Counted from the stretch's first letter, positions 32,830-45,773 are shown. The stretch is DNA of 64,000 bases from Hydrangea macrophylla (GCA_033977485.1 CM066982.1:32342218-32406217), one strand, 5' to 3'. A program made the numbers and translations. Notes: generated from the letters alone by a model not told the origin.

Positions 32830-35333
32830 GTTACCTCCATATCCAATGATGACAATGTTCGAACTTATCTAGGACTTCCAAAGATGATTCAAGCTCTTCG
32901 AAAGACTCCCCAACCCAAGACAAAAAGAAAAAAAAGAGGAAAAGGAAAAGTATAAGCAGAACGGCACTCAACCATTTCTGTGGCAGTCACGGGCTGCCGT
33001 TGCTGCAGTGTCTGAACTGCCGGACGGCATTCGGTGATTGCCGCGAATTTCGTCGAGTGCCGCGAAAATGACGAATTTCGCTAAAAAACGGCAGTCCCTG
33101 GAGTTGTCCGCGATATTCAGTGAATGCCGTTCCGACAGCCAGTGAATGCCGCGCCGGCTTTCACTGAATGCCGATGCGGCATTTACTGAGTGCCGCTTCC
33201 ATCTCCGGTGAATGCCGCATTTTTGCAACAGACAGCTGGCATACAACACATTTTGTACTATGAAAAGGACGACTAAATTAGGGTTTTCAGTCTTGAAATG
33301 ACTAAAATGCCCCTCTAAAATTGTCTATAAATAGAGGATGAATATTCACTTGCATAGAGGAGATTTTTTCTTTGAATCTTAAGGATATACAAGAGTTCTT
33401 TTTACTTTAATCCTCATAATTAGGAGTGAGTTTAGGATAGTTTAAAGAAAGAGTTGTGTGAATTAGTGTAGGAGAGCTTGATTTATCTTTGGAAGTCCTC
33501 CAAAATCACCAAGTTGAGGATACTTTGGAGGTAAACTCTAGCATAATTATCCTTTGTGCAAATTTAATGTAGTGTGCATTGAGTTTCCTTAGTTTCCCTT
33601 TTTTTTTTTTTTTTTTTTATATTCGTTCACAAGACCTCCAATGTCTTACTTGAATCTCTTGGTTTAAAATCCCTTAATCTCCTTATAATCTTATGATTCA
33701 TAAGGGGACTAAGGTTGATACTAGGATGTTTAACATAATGGACTTAAACCTATCTTCATGGTTTGAAGTTTGTTATGATTAAGTTTCATGAAGTTCTTCC
33801 ATACTTCTTTGAAACTTATAAATATGAACATATTTAGTCTCCAATGACCACCAAAGGGTAGGAGAATTAGCTTTAAACAAGCCTTATCCCATGGCTTATT
33901 TGTCTAAAGTTAATAGGAATAAAGTGAATTAGCCCAATGAGCAGTGAGTTCATAATCTGTTTTTGATCATGGATTTTTAACCGAACATCTAACCGTTGTA
34001 ATGGAATGAAACCAACTGGAAAGTGTTTATAACTCAAAGTTCTACCACTATAATTTTTTGTTTTAAGGCAAGGGTTTTGTGGAACAACCATAATCTGTCC
34101 AGAATTTCAGAACAGTAGCACTCTCTTGAAACAAGCAAATTAGAACCTTAATCTAGCACTTGTTACCCAAAATGATTTTTTCTGAGTAGGCTAATGTATT
34201 AGGAAACTACCCTAAAAAGAACAAAGCATTTCTTTTTTTTTTTACAATTTTTAGAAAATCGTGCAAAACTCTAGACAGAGGGTTGTAGAATTCTGAGTGA
34301 TGTCTAGTTTTTGTCCAATTCTCGAAGATCTAACCATTGAAACTTTGATTTCTTTTTGGGTTACAGAGGCATCTTGTGTCCAAAATGCACCAAGATCAAA
34401 CCATGGGAACCATGCTTTTTATTTCTTTGAAGTTCTGATTTGCTCTCAGCAATTTCTAGAATTCTGTGACAATTTTGATCAATCTTATAAGTAATGTCTT
34501 AGATGACATTTTCATAAGTTAAGGTTTAAACTATGTTTTAATAATGATTAGTTAAGCTTGAATTCAAAGTTTAAGTGACCTAAATCAATAAGTACTTCAT
34601 AATTTCATCTTGTTCATGTTTACATTCATCCATGTGACTTGACATTCATAGGTAGGACTCGTTTTAGGATAACTACATTTGATAGATTTAAGCTAGGAGT
34701 CTAGGATTGTTATTTAAGATCCAACTTTATACCTCGAATATCATGTGGACTAACCCTTTGTTTTGTAGCGCTGTTAAGGTATGGTTTCTTAAAACTCCTT
34801 TGTAGTTTTTCTTAATTTCTTAATTTTATCGATTTTATGACCTCATGCGCGACACATTAGAATTAGGATCTTGCCTTTTGTGAATACATGTGATTAGAGA
34901 ATCTTTTATAGGATTTTCTTTCATTTGTATGCATTTCACGTTTAATATCGCGGCTGGATCCCGGGTAAGGTCCCTTATTCCCTATTGCATACCATATTGC
35001 TTGCTACTTGAATTATGTGGTTTTTGAATGATATTTTATCACTTGCAATCTTACACCCTTTAGACACGCTTTTGTAATGTATATTTATACATATGTATTA
35101 GTTGAGGGCAAGATAGGATGAGAGAGGGTGTTTTAGTCCGACGGACTTCTTCCTCTCTCATTCCATAATCCCCGGACCTAGTTAAATTTTTGGTTTCGCA
35201 AAAGATCAGTTCCCTTTTGAAATGGTTTCTTAGTTTTCCTTTGAAAAATTAAGTGGCGACTCATTTGTATTGAGTTTGAAATTTGATAAGGACTTTGAAA
35301 AAGCTGTGGGTAGGAAAAATTGCGATATCCACA
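32830..35333 (+). repeat. 5' LTR of element B, remainder
   Basis: Resumes after element C with the second GTTAC and matches 50181-52770 collinearly, with scattered substitutions and a few deletions relative to the 3' copy (for example near 34068 and 35105). It ends ATATCCACA at 35333. Confidence 0.9.
32962..33334 (+). promoter_or_regulatory. U3 TGCCG word cluster and TATA box, B 5' LTR
   Basis: About 20 words of the form CACTGAATGCCG, GAGTGCCGC, CGGCATT or GGCAGTC lie at 32962-33230. Several pair into dyads such as AATGCCGATGCGGCATT. A TATA box, TCTATAAATAG, follows at 33324-33334. The 3' LTR has the same cluster (50305-50570) and TATA (near 50670). Confidence 0.65.
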
Positions 35334-35336
35334 ATC

Positions 35337-35354
35337 TGGCGACTCTGCTGGGGA
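35337..35354 (+). other. Primer-binding site of element B (tRNA-Arg type)
   Basis: TGGCGACTCTGCTGGGGA, 3 bp (ATC) after the LTR end, matches the Arg-type PBS of Ogre/Tat elements. The following bases, to about 35390, extend the tRNA-like similarity, but this is not a tRNA gene. Confidence 0.9.
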
Positions 35355-36729
35355 TCGAACCCAGAATCTCTGGTTTCGCAGACCAGAAGTTTTGATTTTG
35401 GTTTCACTTGAGGATTAGACTTGAAAGCATCCTTTTAATCAAATTAATTAATCTTCGTGTGCCTGTTGCATATCACTTGCATGTCCAACCAGTCGATTGC
35501 ACGGAACTATGACCTTGGAGGCTCGGGACAACCCGGTCAGTCAAGCCATCATGGGAATGTGTGATCACCCTTGATCTTGTACCATGTATTGGTATATGAA
35601 GCATCCTATCGGGTATGTGTCAAGGGTCCCTTATTTGACCAAAACCCGACCTTTGCATGATAGCTTCTATAGAACCTTTCAATCTTAGGAAATTAATTCT
35701 TGATTAGGATTATGTGCTAGGGAGTTTTGTATGCCCGAAAGGGATTATTTGAGATGATGACGATGCTTGCTTGTGAAATATGTGTAACCTCTTAATCGCT
35801 TTTGAAGCAAATCTTCTTCATGTCCCGTGACATTTGGGAACACTCCAAATCTTAATTGAAAGATTACACTTCTTATATCTTGTTAGCTAAGCATCATTGA
35901 CCTTGTATGTATCCAAATTCATGAAAGTACGGTGATAATCCAATCATGTGATGTTTTTTATCCAAAGAATTTTAAATACATCTTTGAAAGCAAACATATT
36001 TTTGCCAAAGTATTCAATCGTTCTTTTAAAAATCTTTGAAGTTCACTTTTTGATTAAAATTTCAAGTCAACCATCTTTGAAGGAAGAACCCAAAATTCTT
36101 GGAACCCAAAATTCTGGAAAGATTTTAAAAAATTTCACTAACTAAAGAAACACTTTTCAAAGCAAAATTTTGACCCAATCACCTTTTGGTTGATGAATAT
36201 AATCCAAAATTCTTGAGAATTGTATTGGCGAAATCTCCCCAATTAAAGAAATGCTTTTCAAACGAATTTCAAAGCAAAGTTTCAACCCAATCATCTTTTA
36301 GAAATATTGTTGCCTCCAAAGGAAAGCTTCTTAAGAATTTGAAAGATCCCATCATCTAGGGAAATGCTTGTCAAATGAATTTAAAAAATTCTTAAATTTT
36401 CAAACTTTGAAGGGGTAAAGAGGATCACAATGAAAGGAGAAATTAGCGCACTTGACATGGGTGAGGATTTTATGTGCTTATGTGCTTATATGATAGGATT
36501 AGGATTTTCTTTTCTTTGGCATATAGAATAGGCACACACACACACATGCATTGCATCCGTGTGACATATAAACGAAAGTTTTTTCACCAAATGTCTTTTA
36601 AAAATAAAAAAGATGTGTCTTTATATGACAAAAGGAAGCAGATAAAAAGTTTTTAAAAGGAAAATTTCAAAATGTGTTGTAGGGGCAAAAATAGCATCAA
36701 GATCAAATCAAGCCTGGTTTAGGGAACCC
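35355..36729 (+). other. Untranslated leader of element B
   Basis: About 1.4 kb, AT-rich, between PBS and gag. I see no coding signal. Phrases such as CAAAATTCTTG and AAATGCTTTTCAAA recur several times between 36070 and 36400. Confidence 0.6.
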
Positions 36730-38583
36730 ATGGCAAGGCTAGTAAGAAGAGAAGACGTTGACATGGCAGAAGAAAGAAACAAGGAAATAGCCGGGTTAAG
36801 AGCGCTGGTAGAACAACAAGCAGAGCATATGAGGCGGCAAGCTGAAAATATGAACCGCATGATGGGAATGATAGAAGAACTGAATCGCCGACCACCACCT
36901 ATAGTTCTGCCAGCTGTGGACCCGTCTCATGGAGGAGAAGGAGATTGGTTTGATGATTAGGGGGCGCAATGGGCTGATGCGCTACAGGCCAACAGGGAAA
37001 GGGAGTAAGATGAGAAAGAGAAGTTATTGACCGAGAAAATAGAGAAGTTGGAAAGGGTGATGTGCAAGGCTCAGGGAGTTAATACCTATCTGATGGAACT
37101 GGAAGGGTTGTATGACAGAGTACGTGAAACACTGTCGGCCGAGTTTAAGATGCCAATTTTTGACAAATTTGATGGGACCAGGAATCCTCGCAGCCATGTA
37201 AGAATGTTTATTGGAGCTTTTCAACCAAGTGGGCTGAGCACAACCATGATGGCTGTCCTATTTCAACAAACTTTAATCGGAGCCGCTTTATCCTGGTATC
37301 TTACTCTCGAACCAAGCAAAACCAGGGTATGGGAAGAGGTGATCAAGGCATTTGTGGCACAGTATGAGTACAATCAAGATTTAGATGTCACTGTCCGAGA
37401 TTTGGAGACCACTAGGCAAGGGAACAAAGAATCGTTCGCCGAATATCTGAGCAGATGGAGGGGAAAAATAGCTAAGATGGTACAAAGGCCGTTTGAGAAG
37501 GACTAGATCCGAATGCTGATGAAGAATCTATAGCCATTGTATCAAGAAAAGATGAGGTTTCAGTCAATCAATACCTTCGCTGAGGTTTTCGATGTCGGAA
37601 CAAGGATAGAGGATGCAATCCAAGAGGGGGTAATTAAGAAAGACGAGCAACCAAACCGGTACAGGAGACCAAACTATAGGTCCAACGGAGGGCAAATGGG
37701 GGGTCACTCTGGCCCCACCGATGTCAATGCACTGAACGGGCTGGAGAGAAAATTTGACATAATGCCGAGGAGATGAGGAGACAAAGCACCACGAAAATTC
37801 TCAGATCTGGGAGTGTCACTATCGACTGCCCTCGACAGGCTGTTAGCAAAGGGGCATCTCCGTCAGTTTGAACCTTGACCTCTACCCAGTCCACTTTTGC
37901 CAAATTTCCAAGGGGATCTCTTTTGCAAATTTCACCAGCAGAAGGGTCACTCAACGGATCGGTGTATGAGATTAAGGCACGAAATCCAGGACCTCATTGA
38001 TAACAAAGTAATTTCGGAACCACCTACCAAAGCTCTAAACGTTACTAGAAATCCGCTTTCGAATCATCAAGTTGTGCCACCACTGCAGGGCCTTTATCTC
38101 TTGGGGATAGAAGAAACAATCTTCAATCCGTCTAGGCTAATCACTAAGGCCGGGACACCAAGAAAGCCATACCAGTTACCGAAGGATTCAATAATCTGTA
38201 CTTTGGGGGGTCAGCCGGAGAAAAGTGAAATAGAAAAGTCAAACTGGTGGGTTCAAGGGAGTGACAGTCGAGATGTGAGCCAGATAGAAGACGATCTTTG
38301 GTACGAGAGCGACAAAGAAACAGAGATGGTGGAGGATACTTTGAAAGTTGATCCAGAAGTTGACAATCTGTGGGCAAGGGAAGAAGTCGGTTACCTGACT
38401 CGGTCGGGCAGACACTTTAAACCACATGAGCTAGAGGAAGATCACCCGGAGAAAGAATTAGTGAAGGGAAAAGGGAAAATGAACGAAGAAGAGGAAGAAC
38501 AAAGGGTTCTAAAGCAGATGAAGAAAACTCAGGCCAATATCACCATTTGGGGGTTACTGATAGCATCGAAATGCCACAGATAG
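36730..38583 (+). pseudogene. gag: Gag of element B (degraded)
   Basis: From ATG 36730: an N-terminal coiled-coil-like segment, stops at 36958 and near 37006, then the gag core (37027-37506) with MPIFDKFDGTRNPRSH, FQQTLIGAALSWY and YNQDLDVTVRDLE. Next comes a stretch with FDVGTRIEDAIQEG, and the finger CKFHQQKGHSTDRC (near 37925), the CX2HX4HX4C form of Tat elements. A linker with a Lys/Glu-rich end runs to 38583. Stops at 37504, 37531, 37774 and near 37878 break the frame. Element E's gag is the closest relative in the window. Confidence 0.8.
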
Positions 38584-38586
38584 GCA

Positions 38587-39539
38587 GTGTTGGATGCCCT
38601 TAATCAATCTGTTGTTCCCATCAACACAGCACCGGAAGATAACATGGGAATGATCGACAGAATCCCGACCTTGTCTATTACCTTTTCTTCAGATGACATG
38701 CCCCCCGGAGGACCCATTCTCAATAAGCCGTTGTACGTCACTGTCGAATGTTTGGGGAACACCGTACCCGCTTGTCTCGTTGACAACGGGTCTGCTCTGA
38801 ATGTATGCCCCTTCCGAACAGCAAAACGGATGGGCTTAGATAAATCGTCCTTCGTGCCGTCCCAGCAAAAGGTCTGGGCGTATGACAATACTCAGAGAAC
38901 GGTCATGGGTATCATCTTTCTTAACCTTGTCTTGGACCAGTGGATAAAGAAGCTGGATTTCAAATCATTGATATCCCCGCCTCTTTTAATTTATTTCTGG
39001 GGAGGCTATGGTTGGATAGCTTGGGTGCCATACCATCCACCATTCATCAGAAGGTCAAATGTGTTTAGAAGAGAAAAGTCTGCGACATTCTCGGGGACAG
39101 CTGGGTCCGTTCGGCTGAAGCCTCATCAAGTGCACCAGTTCTAGAATTATAGCTGCAAGAAGAAGAAGTAAACATGGGAGGGTTCGAGTTCGTCGGCATG
39201 ATTGGGGAGGAAAGGCCAAAAGAATTCCTACCACTTTACTTTGACCAATACGCAAGACCGTTGGTCGCAGGGATCATGAAGAGAATGGGTTTCTTTCCAG
39301 GACTGGGGTTGGGAAAGAACCACCAAGGCCTACCGGAGTTTCCAAAAATCCCTACTCAGACTTATATTCACGGTCTGGGATACCAACCATCCAAGAAAAG
39401 GGGAAAAGAAAAGAAGAAGGCCGTCGATGCGCCATTGGACCCTTACCTAAAAATGCTCAACAGATATTTCATGAAGGAGAAGATTTCCCCTTTTGCGGCT
39501 TCCCAGAGCCATGGGTGGACCAAAAAGATAAACGTTTGA
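38587..39539 (+). pseudogene. pol (PR): Protease with G-patch-like segment, element B
   Basis: The frame at 38587-39144 has the protease motif CLVDNGSALNVCP (Asp-Asn-Gly where most retropepsins have DTG or DSG; a variant I associate with Tat elements) and YDNTQRTVMG. A frameshift follows near 38930. The frame at 39174-39539 has FFPGLGLGKNHQGLPEF and HGLGYQP, the G-patch-like segment also present in element E. The protease cuts the polyprotein. This copy is frameshifted and inactive. Confidence 0.75.
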
Positions 39540-40222
39540 AGCCAGGGTTTGAGATCTTCTTTCCTCACGAGTTTTCTGCATATGAAGATCCATACTTGCA
39601 GCTGCCTGCCAAGTCGGTTACTGCCAAGGATTGGATTGGTGAGCTAGATGGCTCTGTCATGAAAAATCAGTTGGGCGAAGGGAGCACATAAGTTATAAAA
39701 GTGGATCATGGAAAGGCCAAGGATGAATACGTTGAAGGTCTGGTGGAGGAGGCAGCTGTGAGTGAAAAAGATGAGGAAGATCAGAGGGAGACCGACAAAG
39801 GAAGGGCCGAGAAAGAAGAGATGGAGGAAATGACCAAGACAGGGGACCTGGAAGAACGCTTCATCACCGACTTGGGAGGAAAAAACAAGAAAGAATGGGT
39901 TTTTGAGTCTAGTGATAGGTATCCCCCACACCTAGAGTCTGTAATGGCCCAAATGAGGCGTCTTTCAATTTCTATGTATGTTGTAATCACCCCAAAGAAA
40001 ATCAATGAGAACATGACTGATTCTGCGTACTCAAACGCGCTTAATGAATGTGATGAATGTGATGATCATGAAATACCCCTTGAGTTGCAAAAATTAATTG
40101 AAAAAGAAAAAGAATTTGCAGGTAAAATCATTGAGGACACTCTAACAATTAATCTAGGAAATGAAAATAATGCTCAAAATGTCTTTATCGGCTCTACACT
40201 TGGCAAAGAAGAAATCGAATAA
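39540..40222 (+). pseudogene. PR-RT linker of element B
   Basis: A mostly open frame (39701-40222) rich in Glu, Asp and Lys. It has no domain I recognise. Tat elements have a long charged linker at this place. Confidence 0.6.
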
Positions 40223-41620
40223 TTAATCAAACTATTAAGTGAATTCAAAGACATTTTTACATGGTCTTATAATGATATGCCAGGCATTGATCCAGAGATA
40301 GTCCAACACCACATCCCCGTTTTCCCAAATTCAAAACTAGTAAAACAAAAATTGAGGCGAATGAGGTCGGAATGGGCAGTCAAAGTCAAAGAGGAAGTTG
40401 AAAAGCAATTAAGAGCTGGATTCTTAATGGTCACCAAGTATCCAGAATGGATCGCCAATATAGTGCCTGTCCCAAAAAAGGATGGTCGTGTTAGGGTTTG
40501 CGTTGATTTCCGAGACCTAAACAAAGCAAGCCCTAAAGATGATTTCCCTTCACCGCATATTGACGTCCTCGTTGATAACACTGCCAGGCATGAGCTTCTG
40601 TCCTTCATGGATGGATTCTCCGGCTATAACCAGATCCTCATGGCACCAGAAAATAGAGAGAAAACCACTTTTATCACGCCATGGGGAACACACTGCTATA
40701 GGGTGATGCCATTTGGGCTCAAGAATGCGGGGGCAACATATCAGCGAGCCGCTACCACGTTATTGCACGTTATCACGATATGATTGTGAAATCTAAGGAG
40801 AGGGGAGGACACTTGGAGGCTCTGAAGAAGTTTTTTGGGAGGTTAAGGGAGTTCAGGATGAGGCTAAACCCACAGAAATGCACCTTCGGGGTCACCACCG
40901 GTAAGTTGTTGGGATTCCTTATTACTCACAGGGGAATCGAAGTAGATACGACTAAGATAAAAGCCATAGTCGAAATGCAGCAACCCAAGAATGAAAAAGA
41001 GCTGAGGGGGTTCCTGGGTAGAATACATTTCATAAGCCATTTTATCTCAAAACTCACCATGACTTGCGATCCCCTATTTAAGCTACTCAGAAAAGGAGAG
41101 AAGTTCGAGTGGGATACCTTGTGTCAGGAAGCCTTCGATAAAATCAAAACCTACCTCCAAAACCCACCTGTCCTGTCACCACCCTCACCCGGGAAGCCTC
41201 TGCTGCTGTACCTTTCTGTGACCGAGGATTCAATGGGATGCATGCTGGCCCAAAAAGGAGAGAAGGGGAGCATAGAAAAGGCCATTTATTATTTGAGTAA
41301 GAGAATGACCGGATACGATTTGAAGTACTCACCCTTAGAAAAAGCATGTTGGGCTTTAGTCTGGTGTACCCGACGCCTTGGACATTATATGCTAGCCTTC
41401 CCCGTGATCTTAATCTCCTGAATGGACCCACTCAAATACCTGTTTGAAAAGCCCGCCTTGACCAGTAGGATTTCCCGATAGACCATGATGCTAGTCAAGT
41501 TTGATATCAGATATGTCACCTCCAAATCTGTAAAAGGGAGAGCCATCGCCGAGTACCTAGCTGACCTTGCCGTAGAAATTAGGGAGAAAGGAGAATTCAG
41601 GTTTCCTGACGAAGGAGTGA
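40223..41620 (+). pseudogene. pol (RT-RH): Reverse transcriptase and RNase H of element B (catalytic box deleted)
   Basis: RT motifs are VCVDFRDLNKASP, FMDGFSGYNQI and MPFGLKNAGATYQR. At about 40767-40780 roughly 28 nt are missing relative to element E, removing the YVDD catalytic box and shifting the frame. The thumb and RNase H continue at 40780-41421 (KCTFGVTTGKLLGFL, GFLGRIHFISHF, YYLSKRMTGYDL), with a stop at 41419 and more decay after it. RT function is impossible in this copy. Confidence 0.85.
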
Positions 41621-41629
41621 TAGAGGTAA

Positions 41630-41990
41630 GGGAGGATTTATGGAGGATGTATTTTGATGGGGTCGCCATTCAACTAGGCTATGGAGTCGGGGTTATCCTC
41701 GTACACCCGATGGAACCCCTACCCCACTGGCCGTCAAGCTTAAATACAACTCAACCAATAACACAGCAGAGTACGAAGCATGCATAGTGGACATGGAGGC
41801 AGCGTTGGCCTTAAAAGTTGAAAAAGTTGATGTGTTTGGAGACTCAAATTTGATCATATCCCAAGTACGGGGAGATTGGAGGGTGAAACACGAGAAGTTG
41901 AGGCCATACCATGACTATTTGGAGAGTTTGAAAGAACAATTCAAGAAGATATCATTCTACTATCTTCCCCGAGAGGAAAACTAATTGGCT
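41630..41990 (+). pseudogene. pol (aRNH): Archaeal-type RNase H (aRNH) of element B
   Basis: MYFDGVA, GVGVILV, then after a frameshift near 41740 the segment ALALKVEKVDVFGDSNLIISQVRGDW and LRPYHDYLESL. The order matches the extra RNase H of Tat elements and element E at 12581-12880. It follows the regular RNase H. Confidence 0.75.
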
Positions 41991-42070
41991 GATTCCCTTG
42001 CGACCCTGGCATCAATGATACAGATCCCCTCAGGGGTCATGATGGTCCCATTATCCATAGAAATCCAAAA

Positions 42071-43367
42071 TTAATCCTCATTTGAGACAGTCACGGGCAT
42101 AGAAGATGAGGGAGAAATACCCTGGTATGTGGATGTGTGGAATTTCATTAAAGGAGGAGAATACCCCAAAGGAGCCTCAGAAAAGGACAGAAAGGCAATC
42201 CAAAGGTTCTCAGCCCAATTCGCAATCTGTGTAGATAAGCTGTGGAAAAGGGCATACACAGGGCATAATTTAGAATGTCTATATGGAAAAGAAGCCAAAA
42301 GAATGATGGAGGAAATACATGAAGGGGTCTGTGGACCCCATATGAATGGGCATATGCTGGCAAAGAAGATCATTCGACAAGGATATTATTGGACGACTTT
42401 GGACAAAGATTGTTGCGAGTATGTCAGGAGATGCCACAAATGCCAAATCCACGCCAATCTAATGCATACCCCGGCTTCCCAGCTCTACAGCATGACCACG
42501 CCTTGGCCTTTCTCTGTTTGGGGCATTGATATCATCGATGAAATAGTTTCGAAGGCTTTTAATGGGCATCGATATATAATTGTGGCGATAGACTACTTTA
42601 CTAAGTAGGTGGAGGCCGCGTCATACGCCACATTAAAGGCTAAGGATGTTGTGAGCTTCATCGAAAAGAACATAATCTGCAGGTATGGGGTCCCCAACGA
42701 GTTCATCTCAGATCATGGTAGCCATTTTTAGGGAGAAGTTATCACGCTTTTAGAAAATACAGGATCACCCGCCATCAATCCTCTCCATACAGGCCTCAAA
42801 CGAACGGAGCGGTAGAAGCAGCTAATAAGAATGTTAAAGCAATTTTGGGGAAAACAACGGATACTTACAAGGATTGGCACGAGAAGCCACCGTTTGCATT
42901 ATGGGGATACCGGACCTCTGTAAGAACTTCTACGGGAGCTACACCTTATTTGTTGGTTTACGGTATGGAGGCCATTCTCCCAGTTAAAGTAGAGATACCC
43001 TCTCTTAGGGTTTTGGCCGATTGTGAGATCACCGAATTAGAATGGATACGAGGAAGGTATGAGGAGTTGATGTTGCTCGATGAGAAGAGATTGGCCGCAA
43101 TAAACCATACTCGTGGATATCAGAAGAGGATAGCTCGTGCTTTCAACAAAAGGGTCCGCCCAAGGAAGCTTGCTGAGGGTGACCTGGTCCTCAAAAGAAC
43201 TGAAAGTGCCTGTTTATGACCCTAGAGGAAAGTTCAAACCCAACTGGGTCGGGCTGTACATCATAAAAACTCTCCTCTCTGGAGGGGCGGCCTATCTCAT
43301 GGACCTGGACGGGGTTGAATTTAAGCAACCAATTAACCTCGATCACCTCAAGAAATACTTTGCTTGA
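42071..43367 (+). pseudogene. pol (INT): Integrase of element B (degraded)
   Basis: The zinc region HEGVCGPH...CCEYVRRCHKCQ (42300-42450) keeps all HHCC ligands. The core has WGIDIIDEI (first Asp), an in-frame stop at 42606, ISDHGSHF (second Asp), another stop at 42728, and NGAVEAANKN (Glu). The C-terminal part, with PNWVGLYI and a GPY/F-like end, reaches a stop at 43365 after a frame change near 43200. The catalytic residues remain, but the frame does not. Confidence 0.8.
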
Positions 43368-43385
43368 AACCGTTCCTTTCAAAAC

Positions 43386-43650
43386 CTCCTACCTCGATGA
43401 ACTATGCTTGACCTGATTCTTGCTAGGGGATACGTAGGCAACCTACTTGGTTCGGTCATTAAAATAAAACGGCCCGAGCGGCATCTTCCTTCAAGCCTTA
43501 AACCGAACTACTACAGGCCTGATACCCATTCGGGGATAAGTAGGTGGGTTCTCAAAAGCCTTCGGCCCATGAAAACCTAAAAAGAAAAGCCCTATGCTAA
43601 ATTAGGGGCAAACTGTTCGAAGCCCTAAAACCAGGGGCAAACTTTATTTG
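43386..43650 (+). other. Post-pol block of element B with two PPT-like motifs
   Basis: Contains GAACTATGCTTGACCTGATT...GGATACGTAGGCAACC, then two copies of AGGGGCAAAC (near 43603 and 43634). The same two parts, in the same order, recur at 49918-50132 directly before the 3' LTR. They flank the antisense gene cassette. Confidence 0.7.
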
Positions 43651-44047
43651 TTATCCGAAGAACCTAGATATTTACCTAAAATCCATCTCTGGATCTCCTG
43701 ACTATCAAAATAAGCACTATAAAGAAACAAATGTCAATTCATGGTATAGAAAGAGTAAAGCTTTAAGCAAGACACAAAACAAAGTAAAGAGCCAAGAAAA
43801 GACATTGAAAGGAGAAGTTTTCATAAAAGATTAATTGGAGGAGTGAACACTTTGATTAAACATGTTAGAACTTTTCCTAAAGATGAGGGCACTTTTTTTT
43901 TTAAAAAAAAAAAAGAGGAAAAAAAAGGTAATAAAAATCACATTCAAAAGCGTAAAACGATAGGCAAGACTTGTCTGAAATTTTTGTATAGTAGAGCTTT
44001 GTCCTGTTTGTCTTACTTTCATCAATGCATATCTATGAAGCCCGTCG
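43651..44047. other. Spacer downstream of pol in B
   Basis: A-rich, with no supported gene. It lies past the 3' end of the antisense DUF7745-like gene. Confidence 0.4.
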
Positions 44048-45127
44048 CTAGATTAGTGTTTGAATCTGAAAAAGGTACTCAGCGGTAGGCACGATCAAAG
44101 CTGGGATTCTCCGGAAAGGAGCTGAAACTCTTTCATGCCAAGCCTCGATGAAAGCCTTCACAATAGAAGGGCGCAAAGTGGATCCCCTAGTAAAATCTGC
44201 AGTAACAGTCTTATTCATGTCCTGCAAGAGTCCGAACTGGCGAACCACCCGACCAGGAATATAGAAAGTAGTAGCATGCAAGCCAGGCGACCAGATGGCG
44301 GGCAGCTCAGGAAGGCGTACGGCGACAGAGCAGTAAACCCACTACAGGCAAGTCCAGCAAATATCACCAGAAGAAAGGCCTCTAAACCAGCCAAGCCAAG
44401 CATCGACAGAATGGAATAGGCAATGAACCTCTATACGGTCATAGGGAAGTGGCCCACGAAGATGTGAGGAGTGTATGAAGAGATCAAGGCATTCTATGAG
44501 CAAAACCTGTAAGACAAAAGGTGCTCCTGCGGATAACATAGCCTCAGCAGTATGAGCATGGCCCAAACCAATAAGAGTCTCACCAAGAATCAGCATAACA
44601 ACACTCTTCATCTCCCGCAAACCACAGGAAATGGGTATAAGAATGTCGGAAGACGACTGAAAGAGGAAGTAAGAAAGCACAACAATCGACAGGGCGCTAC
44701 GGTGAATGATCTGATACTCTCCATCGTAAGGGTCTCCTATGGGATCATAAACGGAAGAGAGGTGCTCGAAGTCAATCTACCTGTCGCAAATAAAAGAGCC
44801 CGCCACATTCCGAGATATATGGAGAAGAGTGGCTAAATCTCAGACGTACCAGGCCTGAACCAAAGGAACTATCAACTCAGTAAAAGGATCAGTGTGCAGA
44901 ATAGCGCTGAATTCCTCAAACAAGGGACAAGTCTCCTGAGAGCTGAAACGAAAGACATTGAGAGAGGCATCCCAACATTGGATGACAGCTCTAAGTAGGC
45001 CCTCATTCAAATTCATCTGTCGGAAAGAGAAGAGATCATTTAGTCCGAAACACTCAAAGTTGAGCCTATCAATGCTAGAGAGGGTATCCATCCATGGAAA
45101 ATGGATTTGGGAGTTGATGGGGGCCAT
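44048..45127 (-). pseudogene. DUF7745-like gene, antisense in element B
   Basis: Starts at ATG 45127. The N-terminal part (to about 44840) has SFRQMNLNEGLLRAVIQCWD and a CPLFEEFSAIL block. After a frameshift near 44840 it continues at about 44680-44340 with SAGAPFVLQ, and after another at 44280-44048 with TFYIPGRVVRQFGLLQ. These blocks align in order with the antisense gene of element E (9418-10277). The family appears to be the plant DUF7745, of unknown function. Expression from its own minus-strand promoter is inferred from the dyad cluster at 45227-45345, about 100 bp upstream. Confidence 0.6.
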
Positions 45128-45226
45128 TTGAGAAGGAAGTAAAGAAAAAAAAATGGTGTTTTGCGGAGTTTGAGGGAAGAAAGTAGTATAAATAGGGGAA
45201 TAAAATTGTCCACCTACTCGCGGCAC

Positions 45227-45345
45227 TCGATAAAGTAGAACGGCACTCAACGAAGTGCCGCGCGGCAGTCCATGAGTGCCATTGCGGCATTCACTGAATG
45301 CCGCCGCGGCACTCATTGAGTGCCGCTGAGGCCTAACCGAGTGCC
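45227..45345 (-). promoter_or_regulatory. TGCCG dyad cluster upstream of antisense DUF7745-like gene, B
   Basis: Dense words GGCACTCAACGAAGTGCC, GGCATTCACTGAATGCC and GGCACTCATTGAGTGCC form near-perfect dyads. The vocabulary is that of B's LTR U3. They lie 100-220 bp upstream of the antisense ATG at 45127. Confidence 0.65.
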
Positions 45346-45773
45346 GTCCTGAGCCTCACTTTGGCCAGGGTTTGTTTGTAATAATTCAGCCCACCTGCAA
45401 ACAAAAGAGAGAATAAATGTGCGCATCATGCAGCACGTACAAGCAATATCAGACCATGGTTACATGCATTTATTTCATTTATTAATTCATTCATGCATTC
45501 ACAGAAGCATTCAAGGTTAAAATAAAGGAGGGACCAAGCTATGGTCCCACATACGGAAAAATATATATATATACCAAGCATAATAAAAGGACCAAGCTAT
45601 GGTCACACATATGATGAATAGCAATAAAAAGCATAAAAGATAAAGGCAAGTGCCTATCCTATCGGCTTTCCTAAAGCCATCATCAATAATAAAGTGTGTG
45701 CATACAATCATCCAGAATACAGTATAAGTCTTCTCCAAAAACACTCAAAAATAAAAAAAGAGAGAAAGAAAAG

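Noticed and set aside
35337..35390. Possible tRNA gene near the Arg PBS
   Set aside because: Only the 3'-end complement of a tRNA is present, directly after the LTR. No full cloverleaf can be drawn.
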